Assembly (NCBI GenBank): GCA_043806395.1
Contig: JAZDHC010000218.1
Coordinates: 1-13,466, forward strand
Source: CG2-30-40-21 sp043806395
Lineage (GTDB): Bacteria; UBA9089; CG2-30-40-21
DNA: 13,466 nt
Direction: 5' to 3'
In this document: piece by piece, positions 1-7,082 of the stretch
Numbering within the stretch: the stretch's first letter is position 1
How the letters are laid out: each line of letters starts with the position of its first letter
Notes under the pieces: generated by a model
Told to the model about the DNA's origin: nothing
Database searches by the model: none
The model's input: the letters and a program-made list of their open reading frames with translations, nothing else
Program-made: the position numbers and the translations under genes

Positions 1-129
1 ATTAGCCACCAAGGATTCACCCAAGGCATAGGAACGGGCGGTGGGTGGGAATTTTAAGCCAATGCCGCTGGCATTGGCTACGGTGTTGGTTGCTGCTACG
101 ATTAAAATTGTTAACAGTAATCTTTTCAT
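1..129 (-). CDS. Exported protein, N-terminal part only; possibly PorV/PorQ-like outer-membrane protein
   Basis: The gene runs off the left edge, so only 43 codons are visible. It starts at an ATG with a GGAG-type ribosome binding site about 10 bases upstream (around 140-146). The peptide opens with Lys-Arg, a hydrophobic core of about 12 residues and a likely signal peptidase I site after Ala-Asn-Ala near residue 20. The mature start reads GIGLKFPPTARSYALGESLV, which resembles the opening of PorV/PorQ/UPF0164-type beta barrels, where a Gly-x-x-Arg-x-x-x-Leu-Gly motif follows the signal peptide. The export signal is clear; the family call is inferred from about 20 residues and could be wrong. 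A larger competing frame over 17-310 lies mostly in repeats and is not credible. Confidence 0.5.
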   Translation of the reverse strand, partial: MKRLLLTILIVAATNTVANASGIGLKFPPTARSYALGESLVAN

Positions 130-361
130 TTGCAAATACACTCCTATTATGACGCAGATTAAGGGATAACAACCCCCTAACCCCCTTCAAAGGTGGAATT
201 TTTCCACCCCCTACCCCTGCCAGAGGTGCTACCTCCGCCAGAGGGGGACAACACAGACACAGGATAACAAAATTGGATAGCAACACCCAAATTGGGGCGA
301 TTTTCCTCAATTCCCCCTTAAAAAAGGGGGTCAGGGGGTTGTAAATCTCTGTGCCTTTTAT
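130..361. repeat. Repeat-filled intergenic gap
   Basis: No gene is visible here. The gap holds, in order: a partial copy of the ACAACCCCCTAACCCCC repeat (169-187); a small hairpin with 7-bp arms (192-198 and 202-208); one copy of the CCTGCCAGAGGTGCTACCTC repeat (216-235); and a complete C/G-run repeat in the opposite orientation (311-342). These units recur elsewhere in the window, always in or next to gaps. Confidence 0.7.
311..342. repeat. C/G-run hairpin repeat, copy 2
   Basis: A CCCCCTT-AAAA-AAGGGGG palindrome followed by TCAGGGGGTTGT. It is in the same orientation as 7021-7052 and opposite to the copy at 13393-13424 and the partial copy at 169-187. It lies 20 bases beyond the stop codon of the secreted FlgD-Ig protein, where it could act as a transcript-end hairpin. 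Confidence 0.85.
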
Positions 362-1012
362 TTACCGCACCAATACTATCTTCCTCATATCCTTGAAATC
401 CCCAGCCTGTATCTGAATAATATAAACCCCGGCACCACATTCTTCACCATTCTTATCCTTACCATCCCACTCTACCCAATACTTACCTGTTGATTTGTTT
501 TCATTCACCAATTCTTTTACCAATTCACCGGTCAGGTCGTAGAGTTTTATCTTAACCGTTACCGATGAGTCAATTTCATAGTAAATCTGCACCTTTTCAC
601 CATTTAAGGGGTGAAATAGATTGTGGTAGGGGATGAATTTATGGCTTGATGCTGGTGTGGTAATGGTGACTGTGGCTTGTTGTGTGGGTAGTGCACAGGA
701 GGTAACAGTATATGTTGAGCTGGACGATGGCGGACCACCTACGAAAGAACTCGCACCTTGCAGGGAATAGGTAGCATTAGCCTGCTGACCACTAATGATT
801 ATGGTTGTAGACCATTTCAGCTCATACGCTATTGCAGGCTTTGCTGGATGAATAAACAGAAGGGATAAAAGGCAAAAGAGGAGGAGCTTTGTAGGGGCAA
901 ACCTATGTGTTTGCCTTTTGTATGAGTTGGCAAGGGACAACCGTTTTCGGACAGGGATAAGCCTGCCAGAGGTGCTACCTCCTGTCCCTACGAATACAAT
1001 AGGGCTATTCAT
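362..1012 (-). CDS. Short secreted protein with FlgD-Ig / sorting-type C-terminal domain
   Basis: The frame encodes a hydrophobic signal segment (LLLFCLLSLLFIHPAKPAIA, codons near 830-890), then about 60 low-complexity Ser/Thr-rich residues, then a C-terminal domain of about 85 residues. That domain has the FlgD-Ig pattern: YEI, KIKLYDLTGELVKEL, WDGKDKNG, GAGVYIIQI and a final basic-hydrophobic KIVLVR. Such domains end many secreted proteins and resemble type IX secretion sorting domains. The frame stays open to an ATG at 1096, but that codon lies between the -35 and -10 of the promoter at 1087-1115, so it should not be transcribed. The ATG at 1012 is the first in-frame start inside the predicted transcript. 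It has no clear ribosome binding site and leaves about 40 odd residues before the signal segment, encoded by dispersed repeats. The gene may be rearranged or decaying; its function is unknown. Confidence 0.55.
   Translation of the reverse strand: MNSPIVFVGTGGSTSGRLIPVRKRLSLANSYKRQTHRFAPTKLLLFCLLSLLFIHPAKPAIAYELKWSTTIIISGQQANATYSLQGASSFVGGPPSSSSTYTVTSCALPTQQATVTITTPASSHKFIPYHNLFHPLNGEKVQIYYEIDSSVTVKIKLYDLTGELVKELVNENKSTGKYWVEWDGKDKNGEECGAGVYIIQIQAGDFKDMRKIVLVR
962..982. repeat. Dispersed 21-bp repeat inside a reading frame
   Basis: This is identical over 21 bp to 216-236, and over 19 bp (inverted) to 9908-9926. Here it lies inside the presumed N-terminal coding part of the secreted-protein gene and encodes a GGSTSGR-like stretch. 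Close by, 896-902 and 909-915 form a 7-bp inverted repeat (GGCAAAC/GTTTGCC), another repeat-like hairpin just before the signal-peptide codons. Confidence 0.8.
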
Positions 1013-1053
1013 AACAGGAATAGCTACCCCTATTAAGGATGCTATCTCCTGCT

Positions 1054-1074
1054 GATGTTTGATGTTTGATGTTT
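1054..1074. repeat. Three tandem GATGTTT units
   Basis: Three perfect 7-bp units (1054-1060, 1061-1067, 1068-1074) lie in the leader just downstream of the predicted transcription start of the secreted-protein gene. They are part of the repeat mosaic that makes up this leader. Confidence 0.75.
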
Positions 1075-1086
1075 CATAACAATGAA

Positions 1087-1115
1087 AGTATACCATGCAA
1101 TAAATAATCTGTCAA
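1087..1115 (-). promoter_or_regulatory. Sigma-70 promoter for the secreted FlgD-Ig protein
   Basis: On the minus strand TTGACA (1110-1115) is followed by exactly 17 bases and TATACT (1087-1092). This is a near-consensus housekeeping promoter, with a predicted transcription start near 1080. It points into the FlgD-Ig gene and rules out the ATG at 1096 as the start. Confidence 0.8.
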
Positions 1116-1218
1116 GCATTATTTTCACATTTTTTTCGGCAGGGAGGAGGAGAGCGTTGCATAGCATCCAAAGGCATATCTACACTTTTTTCGTGCTTTT
1201 CGTGGATAATTTCCTTCC
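1097..1218. other. Intergenic gap after the fusion gene
   Basis: It contains the -35 of the FlgD-Ig promoter and a worn repeat piece, TTTTTTCGTGCTTTTCGTGG (1186-1205), the complement of the CACGAAAAA type seen at 13288. No terminator hairpin with a T-run is seen for the fusion gene. Confidence 0.5.
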
Positions 1219-3678
1219 TCACTGCTTAATCCTTCCCACATATTCATCTATCAATGCCTCTGCCCTTTCCATGCTGCTGCTTTCTGCATATAAATGAAAG
1301 CTCGCCTCATCCGGGTCAGGCAAAAGCAATATCCAATCCTGTCCATGATATATTTTGACCCCATCTATTAATTCTATGGGTTTATCCGTTGTTTCCTCAA
1401 TCAATTGTCTCATCACCGTACCCTTCATCTCCCATGAGCAATAGACGGTTCGATGACTGACAAAAAATGGTGGAATAGTTTCCACAATATCCCCAAGCCT
1501 TTTGTCTGTTTTTGACAATAATTCAAGTATCTTTACTACCGCAAACATCCCATCAAATATTTGACGGAATTTGGGAAAGATAAAGCCACCATTTCCATCA
1601 CCCACCAGAAACGGCTCTTTTTCCTCACAAATACCCCTGCTGGTTGTTTTTGTCCTCTTTACCCTACCCGGCAGCATCTGGTCAATGATTCGTGTAGTAT
1701 TTATTGGTGTTCCTATTGTTGCCTGAGGAGAGATTTGAGCAACCATCTGGCACACAGCAGCAAAGGCAATCTCTGGTGAAAGGATTTGCCCCTTTTCATC
1801 TACCATGAATACCCTTTCTGCTTCCTGGTCAAGAAGAAAACCAATATCTGCCCCAAGGGTTTGCACAATATTAGCTAACTGTTTTAGTGATTGATTCATC
1901 TTTGCTGGATTACTGATAAATTTTGTATTATCAAGATAGGCATTCAAGGAGATAACCTCCCATCCAAACTCTCCCAATATGGATGGAAATATGGTTGCAG
2001 ATGAACCAAAGCAATAATCTATAACCACTTTAAAATTCTTCTTCAAATTAGGGCGATCAATGGCACTAAGAAATCCCTCGCGATAGCATTCCATAATCCT
2101 GTATGGGAATGACAATACCCCTGTTTCCTCTATCTTTGCCCGTCTAAAATCCTCTCTGAAGAATAGCTGCTCAATCCCTCTTTCCTTAGATATTGGAATA
2201 TCAAGCCCTGTAGCATTAAAAAATTTTATATCCATCATCCTTGGATCGTTAGATGCCCTTCTCACATGAATGCCGCCCTGATCACCCATGGTTCCGGCTT
2301 GATATCGGGCAACAGGCATAGGAAGTGCCCCCAGGTCCCAAACATTTGTACCCACAGAAAGGATGCCTGAGATCAATGCCCGATTGATCATTCGTGAAAC
2401 CTTATGGGAATCACGACTGGTTATCACTGTTGTATTGGGTGAATAGCTTGCCCCGCAGGCAGCACCGAGCTTGGCAACAAATTCAGGGGTAATCTCCATG
2501 TTTGCCAGTCCAACAACCCCATTTGTTCCAAACAATGCCCTTCCCCATTTTTCTCCCCAGATAAGGCTTGAGGAAAGGGTTGCCCCTGCCTCAACCTGCT
2601 TAAATGGCCAAACCTTAACATTTGCCCGCAAAACAGAATTTTCTCCAATGTTACACCCATCAGAAATCAATGCCCCTTCCTTGAGAATGGCATTCCTTCC
2701 AATAGTAACATTGCTTGCCACCACATTTTCATTTAATTCACACCCAAGGGAGATAAATGTTCCGTCCCAGATAACAGAGTTGGTAATGCGGGAATTCCCC
2801 TCGATAATGCAATTGTCTCCAATAACGGTATTTACCAGCTTTGCTCCTTCACCAATACGACAATCATTTCCAATAATTACACCATGCTCCAGATACACAT
2901 TATCTGATAATTCCGTACCCTTTCCAACCCAAAGCGTCTTATCTTTTTTCATACCATTAATATCTATAGAAACCTTACCAGATAGAATATCATAGTGTGC
3001 CAGACGGTACTCCTCCAGATTCCCAATATCCCGCCAGTAGCCAGAGGCAATATAGCCACACAATGCCCCCTCCTCTTTTAACAGATTTGGGAACAGGTTT
3101 TTGCCAAAATCAAACTCCTTATTTTCTGGAATATGCTTAAATGCTTCTGGCTCAAGGACATAAATGCCAGTATTCACTGTATCGGAAAACACCTCTCCCC
3201 AGCCCGGCTTTTCCAAAAATCTTTCAACCCTTCCCTCAGGTGAAACGATAACAATGCCATATTGGAGCGGATTTGTTACCCGAGTCAGGGTAATGGTAGC
3301 CAGAGCCTTTTTTTCCTGATGAAAGTTGATGATATTTGAGAGGTTAAAATCTGTAAGCACATCACCACTGATGATAATAAACGGCTCATTCAGATATTCA
3401 GATGCATTTCTTACACTGCCGGCAGTGCCAAGATCCTCCATAGCAGTTACATACTCTATATTTACCCCAAACCTTTTCCCATTGTCAAAGTAGTTTTGAA
3501 TAATTTCAGGTTGATAATAAAGAATAGCCACAATTTCTGTAATATGATGTGTCTTTAATAATCGAACAATATGCTCCATGATAGGCTTGTTAGCCACAGG
3601 CACCATTGGTTTTGGAATATTGCATGTCAAAGGTCTCATCCTTGTACCAAACCCACCAGCCATAATTACTGCTTTCAT
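1219..3678 (-). CDS. Nucleotidyltransferase - left-handed beta-helix - phosphomannomutase-like fusion
   Basis: 819 residues, start fixed by a perfect AGGAGGT site. Residues 1-235 are an NTP-transferase domain that should join NTP and a sugar phosphate to form NDP-sugar: GGFGTRMRP (8-16), PKP (22-24), LGTAGSV (83-89), the metal Asp of SGDV (D106), FLEKP (154-158) and NTG (169-171). Residues 250-375 are hexapeptide beta-helix repeats. Residues 380-819 follow the phosphohexomutase fold, but every catalytic loop differs: RRASNDP (473-479) for TASHNP, DQEAER (617-622) for DGDGDR, GDGNGGFIFP (693-702) for the sugar loop, and PDPDEASFH (787-795) for the phosphate loop RPSGTEP. Similar fusions in cyanobacteria and actinobacteria are annotated mannose-1-phosphate guanylyltransferase/phosphomannomutase, but the true sugar is uncertain. 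It lies 26 nt after rsmA, probably in the same transcript. Confidence 0.9.
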   Translation of the reverse strand: MKAVIMAGGFGTRMRPLTCNIPKPMVPVANKPIMEHIVRLLKTHHITEIVAILYYQPEIIQNYFDNGKRFGVNIEYVTAMEDLGTAGSVRNASEYLNEPFIIISGDVLTDFNLSNIINFHQEKKALATITLTRVTNPLQYGIVIVSPEGRVERFLEKPGWGEVFSDTVNTGIYVLEPEAFKHIPENKEFDFGKNLFPNLLKEEGALCGYIASGYWRDIGNLEEYRLAHYDILSGKVSIDINGMKKDKTLWVGKGTELSDNVYLEHGVIIGNDCRIGEGAKLVNTVIGDNCIIEGNSRITNSVIWDGTFISLGCELNENVVASNVTIGRNAILKEGALISDGCNIGENSVLRANVKVWPFKQVEAGATLSSSLIWGEKWGRALFGTNGVVGLANMEITPEFVAKLGAACGASYSPNTTVITSRDSHKVSRMINRALISGILSVGTNVWDLGALPMPVARYQAGTMGDQGGIHVRRASNDPRMMDIKFFNATGLDIPISKERGIEQLFFREDFRRAKIEETGVLSFPYRIMECYREGFLSAIDRPNLKKNFKVVIDYCFGSSATIFPSILGEFGWEVISLNAYLDNTKFISNPAKMNQSLKQLANIVQTLGADIGFLLDQEAERVFMVDEKGQILSPEIAFAAVCQMVAQISPQATIGTPINTTRIIDQMLPGRVKRTKTTSRGICEEKEPFLVGDGNGGFIFPKFRQIFDGMFAVVKILELLSKTDKRLGDIVETIPPFFVSHRTVYCSWEMKGTVMRQLIEETTDKPIELIDGVKIYHGQDWILLLPDPDEASFHLYAESSSMERAEALIDEYVGRIKQ

Positions 3679-3704
3679 ACTCTACCTCCTATATTTAGTC
3701 TGAC

Positions 3705-4523
3705 CTATACACTATTTGCCAATCTCGCAAACTCTTCAATGCTCAATGTTTCCCCTCTTCGAGAGGGGATAATGCCTGCCCTTTCAAGGGTTACCTCTGA
3801 CTGCTCACCCAATACCGGGAACAGGGCATTCCTCAGTGTTTTTCTCCTCTGCCCAAATGCAGCACGGCTCAATTGAAAAAACATGACCTCATCCTTCACC
3901 TGAACCGGCGGGGTATCGAGCGGATATAATCTTAATACAACAGAATCCACCTGTGGTTGCGGAAAAAAACATCCATGAGAAACTCGTCTTATTTTTTCCA
4001 CTCGGCTATGATAATTAACAAACACAGAAAACGAACCATATTCTTTTGTACTTGGCTTGGACAATATCCTCTCACCAACCTCATGCTGCATCATAAGTAT
4101 TATCAGAGAGATATGTTCCTTTGCTTCCAGCAGCATGGTAATTATTGGGGTGGTAATATAATAAGGAAGGTTAGCCACAACCTTTAATTTTCCGTTGGAT
4201 GCCAGCTGTTTTATATCAAGGGTTAAGGCATCTGCCTGAATATACCTGATATTAGAAAATTCCTTGAGTTCATCCTGAAGGACTGTCATTAATCGCCTAT
4301 CAAATTCACAGGCAATGACCTCTCCCGCCTTTGCTGCCAGCTCACGGGTGACTATCCCTGTGCCCGACCCAATCTCAAGCACAACATCATCCTCACTCAG
4401 GTCAGCAGCCTCAATAATGTTATTGACTACAGATTCATTTATCAGGAAATTTTGCCCCAATCTTTTGTCAGGCATTAGATTAAACCGTCTGAGAGTATCC
4501 CTGCAATTAGCCTCAATCCCCAC
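3705..4523 (-). CDS. rsmA: 16S rRNA adenine dimethyltransferase RsmA/KsgA
   Basis: 272 residues, the usual family length. It uses S-adenosylmethionine to dimethylate two adjacent adenines near the 3' end of 16S rRNA during small-subunit assembly. Visible motifs are RLGQNFL (21-27), the SAM loop LEIGSGTG (49-56), acidic E73, QADAL (96-100), the catalytic NLPYYITTPI (118-127) and the C-terminal FFPQPQVDSVVLRL region (186-199). The start is GTG, chosen because GAGGTGA lies 4 bases upstream of it and a consensus promoter lies directly before that. The next in-frame ATG (residue 17) would cut off sequence just before the LGQNF motif. The nucleotidyltransferase fusion follows after 26 nt. Confidence 0.97.
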   Translation of the reverse strand: MGIEANCRDTLRRFNLMPDKRLGQNFLINESVVNNIIEAADLSEDDVVLEIGSGTGIVTRELAAKAGEVIACEFDRRLMTVLQDELKEFSNIRYIQADALTLDIKQLASNGKLKVVANLPYYITTPIITMLLEAKEHISLIILMMQHEVGERILSKPSTKEYGSFSVFVNYHSRVEKIRRVSHGCFFPQPQVDSVVLRLYPLDTPPVQVKDEVMFFQLSRAAFGQRRKTLRNALFPVLGEQSEVTLERAGIIPSRRGETLSIEEFARLANSV

Positions 4524-4685
4524 TCGTTCACCTCAAATTATATTGTATCACCATTTTTGGGTATTGTCAACTTATTTTACAACGATTTTCAGGAGGAAGA
4601 AAGATTTATCACGGAGACACGGTGGAAGAGAAGAAGTAGGCAGGTAAGAGACAGAGGACAGAGGGGAAGGGGAGGGAGAAGGTAA
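4524..4685. other. Intergenic gap between thiL and rsmA
   Basis: Apart from the rsmA promoter, this gap holds a purine-rich stretch (about 4590-4683). It includes ATCACGGAGACACGG (4608-4622), which looks like a worn piece of the same class of CGGAGACAC/CGCAGAGAC repeat found near 11833. No terminator hairpin with a T-run is visible after thiL. Confidence 0.4.
4542..4570 (-). promoter_or_regulatory. Sigma-70 promoter of rsmA
   Basis: TTGACA (4565-4570), a 17-base spacer and TACAAT (4542-4547) on the minus strand. The predicted transcription start near 4535 puts GAGGTGA (4528-4534) at the very 5' end of the message, with a leader of only about 12 nt. It should drive rsmA and the downstream fusion gene. 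Confidence 0.85.
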
Positions 4686-5678
4686 TTACACAACTCGAAA
4701 ATGCTCATACCCCTGAGGTATCAATGCCTTTTCTACCCCTTCAGCCGTAACCATTATCCGCCCCATCTCAGGTGTGACAATCTCACCAATTACACTCAAT
4801 GTACCATCAACACCGTCAAATGCTAATGCCTTTTGTGGTGAAATGGTAAACAACAGCTCATAATCCTCACCACCTGAAAGGGCAAATTCAAGTCTGTCCC
4901 TATCCAATTCTTTGGCTACCTCTGACACAGCCTCAGATATTGGTATCTTATCCTCGTATATCCTTACCCCAACCTTGCTTGCCTCAGCCAGACGGCAAAG
5001 GTCAATTGATAACCCATCACTGATGTCTATCATGGCTGTGGGTGAAAGCATCTGAACTATCTGACGGGATTCAATCAGCCTTGGTATGGGCTCAAGGTGT
5101 TTTTTTATAACCATTTGAGCATCCTGAGAATTTAATCCATGCTTAATGGCAGCCAGTCCAGCACCAGAATCCCCAATGGTATTGGTAACAACAATGAGAT
5201 CACCAACTTGGGCATTAGTCCGTTTCACCACATTTTTGGGTGAAACCTCACCGGTTAAGGTAATATTTATCACCACCCTATCGCAAGAAACCGTATCTCC
5301 ACCAACAATCTGGGTATTATACCGCTGGCAGATATCCCTCATTCCATTATAAAGGGACTCAGCAAACGATACAGGGGTATGAGCTGGCATACCGATGGCT
5401 ACTACTGCCCATCTTGCCACCCCACCCATAGCCGCAATATCACTCATATTAACAGCCATGGATTTCCAACCAAGCTGGTATGGGGTAATGGTTGAAAGGG
5501 TAAAATGGACATTTTCCACCAGCATATCTGTTGTTATTAATAATAATTTATCTGAAGATGGCTTAATGACCGCAGCATCATCCCCAACACCAACCAGTAC
5601 TTCCGTGGGATAGTTTATATTGGCAGTAAGTTGCCTGATTAATCCAATTTCGCCTATATCAAAAAGTTGGTAAGACAT
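4686..5678 (-). CDS. thiL: Thiamine-monophosphate kinase
   Basis: 330 residues, typical for the family. It phosphorylates thiamine monophosphate with ATP to give thiamine diphosphate, the last step of cofactor synthesis. Motifs follow the AIR-synthase-like fold: GVGDDAAVI (30-38) with the metal Asp pair, TTDMLVENVHF (49-59), KSMAVNMSDIAAMGG (72-86), GGDTV (126-130), GDLIVVTNTIGDSGAG (159-174), IDISDGL (217-223) and SGGEDYELLF (268-277). The start ATG has GGAG about 10 bases upstream. No other thiamine gene is nearby. A MITE-like element lies directly upstream, between this gene and manC, so any run-on transcription from manC passes through it. Confidence 0.97.
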   Translation of the reverse strand: MSYQLFDIGEIGLIRQLTANINYPTEVLVGVGDDAAVIKPSSDKLLLITTDMLVENVHFTLSTITPYQLGWKSMAVNMSDIAAMGGVARWAVVAIGMPAHTPVSFAESLYNGMRDICQRYNTQIVGGDTVSCDRVVINITLTGEVSPKNVVKRTNAQVGDLIVVTNTIGDSGAGLAAIKHGLNSQDAQMVIKKHLEPIPRLIESRQIVQMLSPTAMIDISDGLSIDLCRLAEASKVGVRIYEDKIPISEAVSEVAKELDRDRLEFALSGGEDYELLFTISPQKALAFDGVDGTLSVIGEIVTPEMGRIMVTAEGVEKALIPQGYEHFRVV

Positions 5679-5703
5679 AGAATAATTGCTCCATAGCTCA
5701 AAT

Positions 5704-5897
5704 GTAACTACTCAGAGAAGGGAATTTACCACAAAGAAACAGAGAAGAATTAATCCGCAGATTACGCAGATGTTCTAATACAAAGAAAGACAACAAAACA
5801 AAAAAATCTTAATCTGCGTAATCTGCGTAATCTGCGGATAATCTTAGTCTGATTCTGTGGATTCTTTTATCTTTATGCCTCTATGGTGAGTAGTTAT
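5704..5897. mobile_element. MITE-like element with inverted ends and 8-bp target duplication
   Basis: TAACTACTCA (5705-5714) and its exact complement TGAGTAGTTA (5887-5896) form the ends. They are flanked by direct copies of GCTCAAAT (5696-5703 and 5898-5905), one base outside each end: the pattern of an 8-bp target-site duplication. Inside is a 19-bp perfect inverted repeat, ATCCGCAGATTACGCAGAT (5753-5771, complement 5821-5839); the right arm has an extra 9-bp unit. The element is about 194 bp with no coding frame, so it would need a transposase supplied elsewhere. The right duplication ends 6 bases from the manC stop codon. Confidence 0.8.
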
Positions 5898-5911
5898 GCT
5901 CAAATAAGTAC

Positions 5912-7000
5912 TTACAAATACTCCTGCATCCCCTGTTTTTTCAATTCATTGACAATCTTTTTCACATCCTCTGTTTTCCCCTTTGGGCATATCATAAGGG
6001 CATCAGGAGTATCTACAATGACCATATCATTTACACCAATGAGGGTAATCAGTTTTCCGGTCGTGGAATATATAATGTTTTTTTTGCTCTCAATACCTAC
6101 GAATCCTGCCCCATTGACTACATTTTCATTACTATCCTCTGGAATAATTTCCTCCATAGATAGCCATGAACCAATATCATACCAGGGGAATATTCCCTCA
6201 ATAACCACAACGATTTTCGACCTTTCCATGACCCCAAAGTCAATAGAGGTAACCTCTTCCGAGGGCAATGATTCAAAAATCTCTCTGGTAACCATATCGA
6301 CCACTCTTTCATCCCCACCTTTGAGGGCAGACTGAATTCTCATCAAGCCAGCATAGAGCCGTGGCATATACTTGGCAATCTCATCAAGCATTACCTGTGC
6401 CTTGGCAATAAATATCCCTGAATTCCACAGATATTCCCCTGATTCCACATATTTTTTGGCTATTTCAAGCCCTGGTTTTTCTACAAATCGTTGCACCCCA
6501 AATATTCGTATCCCATGATCATCGAGAAGATTTCCTTGTTGAATATATCCATATCCAGTAGCAGGATGAGTAGGTTTGATTCCAATGAGACAAATTTTAT
6601 TATGCTGGTGGGCATATTCTATTGTTCTCTGGAGATGCTGACGATAGAGTTCTCCATCATGGTAATAATGGTCTGCTGTCTCAAGTAATACAACTGCCTC
6701 TGCGTCTTGATGCAGAAGGTGAATCATGCTCAAGCCAATACATGGGGCAGTATTTCTGGCAACAGGCTCCAGAATAAATCCCACCTTAGGCAAATCCCTT
6801 TTAATCGGCTCATAAAGATGATGGCCTGTGGAGATGTAAAACTTATCCGAATCAATGATTGGCAATAGCCTTTCCACTGTCTTCTGAATCATAGAATTTC
6901 CTCCAGTGATATGGAGGCATTGTTTTGGAATAGACTGACGGCTCACAGGCCAAAACCTTGTCCCGCTTCCACCAGCCATGATAACTGCATATACAGCCAT
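5912..7000 (-). CDS. manC: Mannose-1-phosphate guanylyltransferase (GDP-mannose pyrophosphorylase)
   Basis: 362 residues, matching the short form of the family without a phosphomannose isomerase domain. It makes GDP-mannose from GTP and mannose 1-phosphate for surface polysaccharides or glycosylation. Seen are GGSGTRFWPVSR (10-21), PKQ (25-27), EPVARNTAP (78-86), GYGYI (149-153), FVEKP (172-176), WNSGIF (192-197) and DIGSW in the C-terminal third. The loop usually written LPADH reads ETADH (107-111): the metal-side Asp and His remain but Pro is Thr. The start ATG has AGGAG 7 bases upstream. It follows the HD-GYP gene by 82 nt, with a C/G-run hairpin repeat between, and no separate promoter is evident. 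The symbol rests on family resemblance. Confidence 0.92.
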   Translation of the reverse strand: MAVYAVIMAGGSGTRFWPVSRQSIPKQCLHITGGNSMIQKTVERLLPIIDSDKFYISTGHHLYEPIKRDLPKVGFILEPVARNTAPCIGLSMIHLLHQDAEAVVLLETADHYYHDGELYRQHLQRTIEYAHQHNKICLIGIKPTHPATGYGYIQQGNLLDDHGIRIFGVQRFVEKPGLEIAKKYVESGEYLWNSGIFIAKAQVMLDEIAKYMPRLYAGLMRIQSALKGGDERVVDMVTREIFESLPSEEVTSIDFGVMERSKIVVVIEGIFPWYDIGSWLSMEEIIPEDSNENVVNGAGFVGIESKKNIIYSTTGKLITLIGVNDMVIVDTPDALMICPKGKTEDVKKIVNELKKQGMQEYL

Positions 7001-7020
7001 TGTTTATTCTCCTATTTCTA

Positions 7021-7052
7021 TTCCCCCTTAAAAAAGGGGGTTAGGGGGTTGT
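7021..7052. repeat. C/G-run hairpin repeat, copy 3
   Basis: This copy matches 311-342 except for one base (TTAGGGGG for TCAGGGGG), and the similarity extends faintly into the next bases (CTCTATGCCTTTT here, CTCTGTGCCTTTT near 346-358). The core CCCCCTT/AAGGGGG can form a 7-bp stem. It lies in the gap between the HD-GYP gene and manC, close upstream of the manC ribosome binding site. Confidence 0.85.
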
Positions 7053-7082
7053 GTACTCTATGCCTTTTGCGACCTCGTTATC

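Noticed and set aside
146..174. Promoter for the left-edge gene using CATAAT (146-151)
   Set aside because: The only fair -35 (TTGTTA) would be 15 bp away, and the transcript would begin within the ribosome binding site.
17..310. Minus-strand open frame of 97 codons at the left edge
   Set aside because: It overlaps the better supported exported-protein start in another frame, runs through C/G-run repeats and has no ribosome binding site or family resemblance.
1013..1096. Upstream extension of the FlgD-Ig protein to the ATG at 1096
   Set aside because: The ATG lies between the -35 and -10 of the promoter, upstream of the predicted transcript, and the encoded residues come from GATGTTT and other repeats.
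2471..2995. Plus-strand 174-codon frame inside the fusion gene
   Set aside because: It is antisense to the beta-helix part of a well supported gene, with no ribosome binding site or recognisable domain.
5883..6335. Plus-strand 150-codon frame over the end of manC
   Set aside because: It is an antisense shadow of manC that begins within the MITE end; no domain is recognisable.
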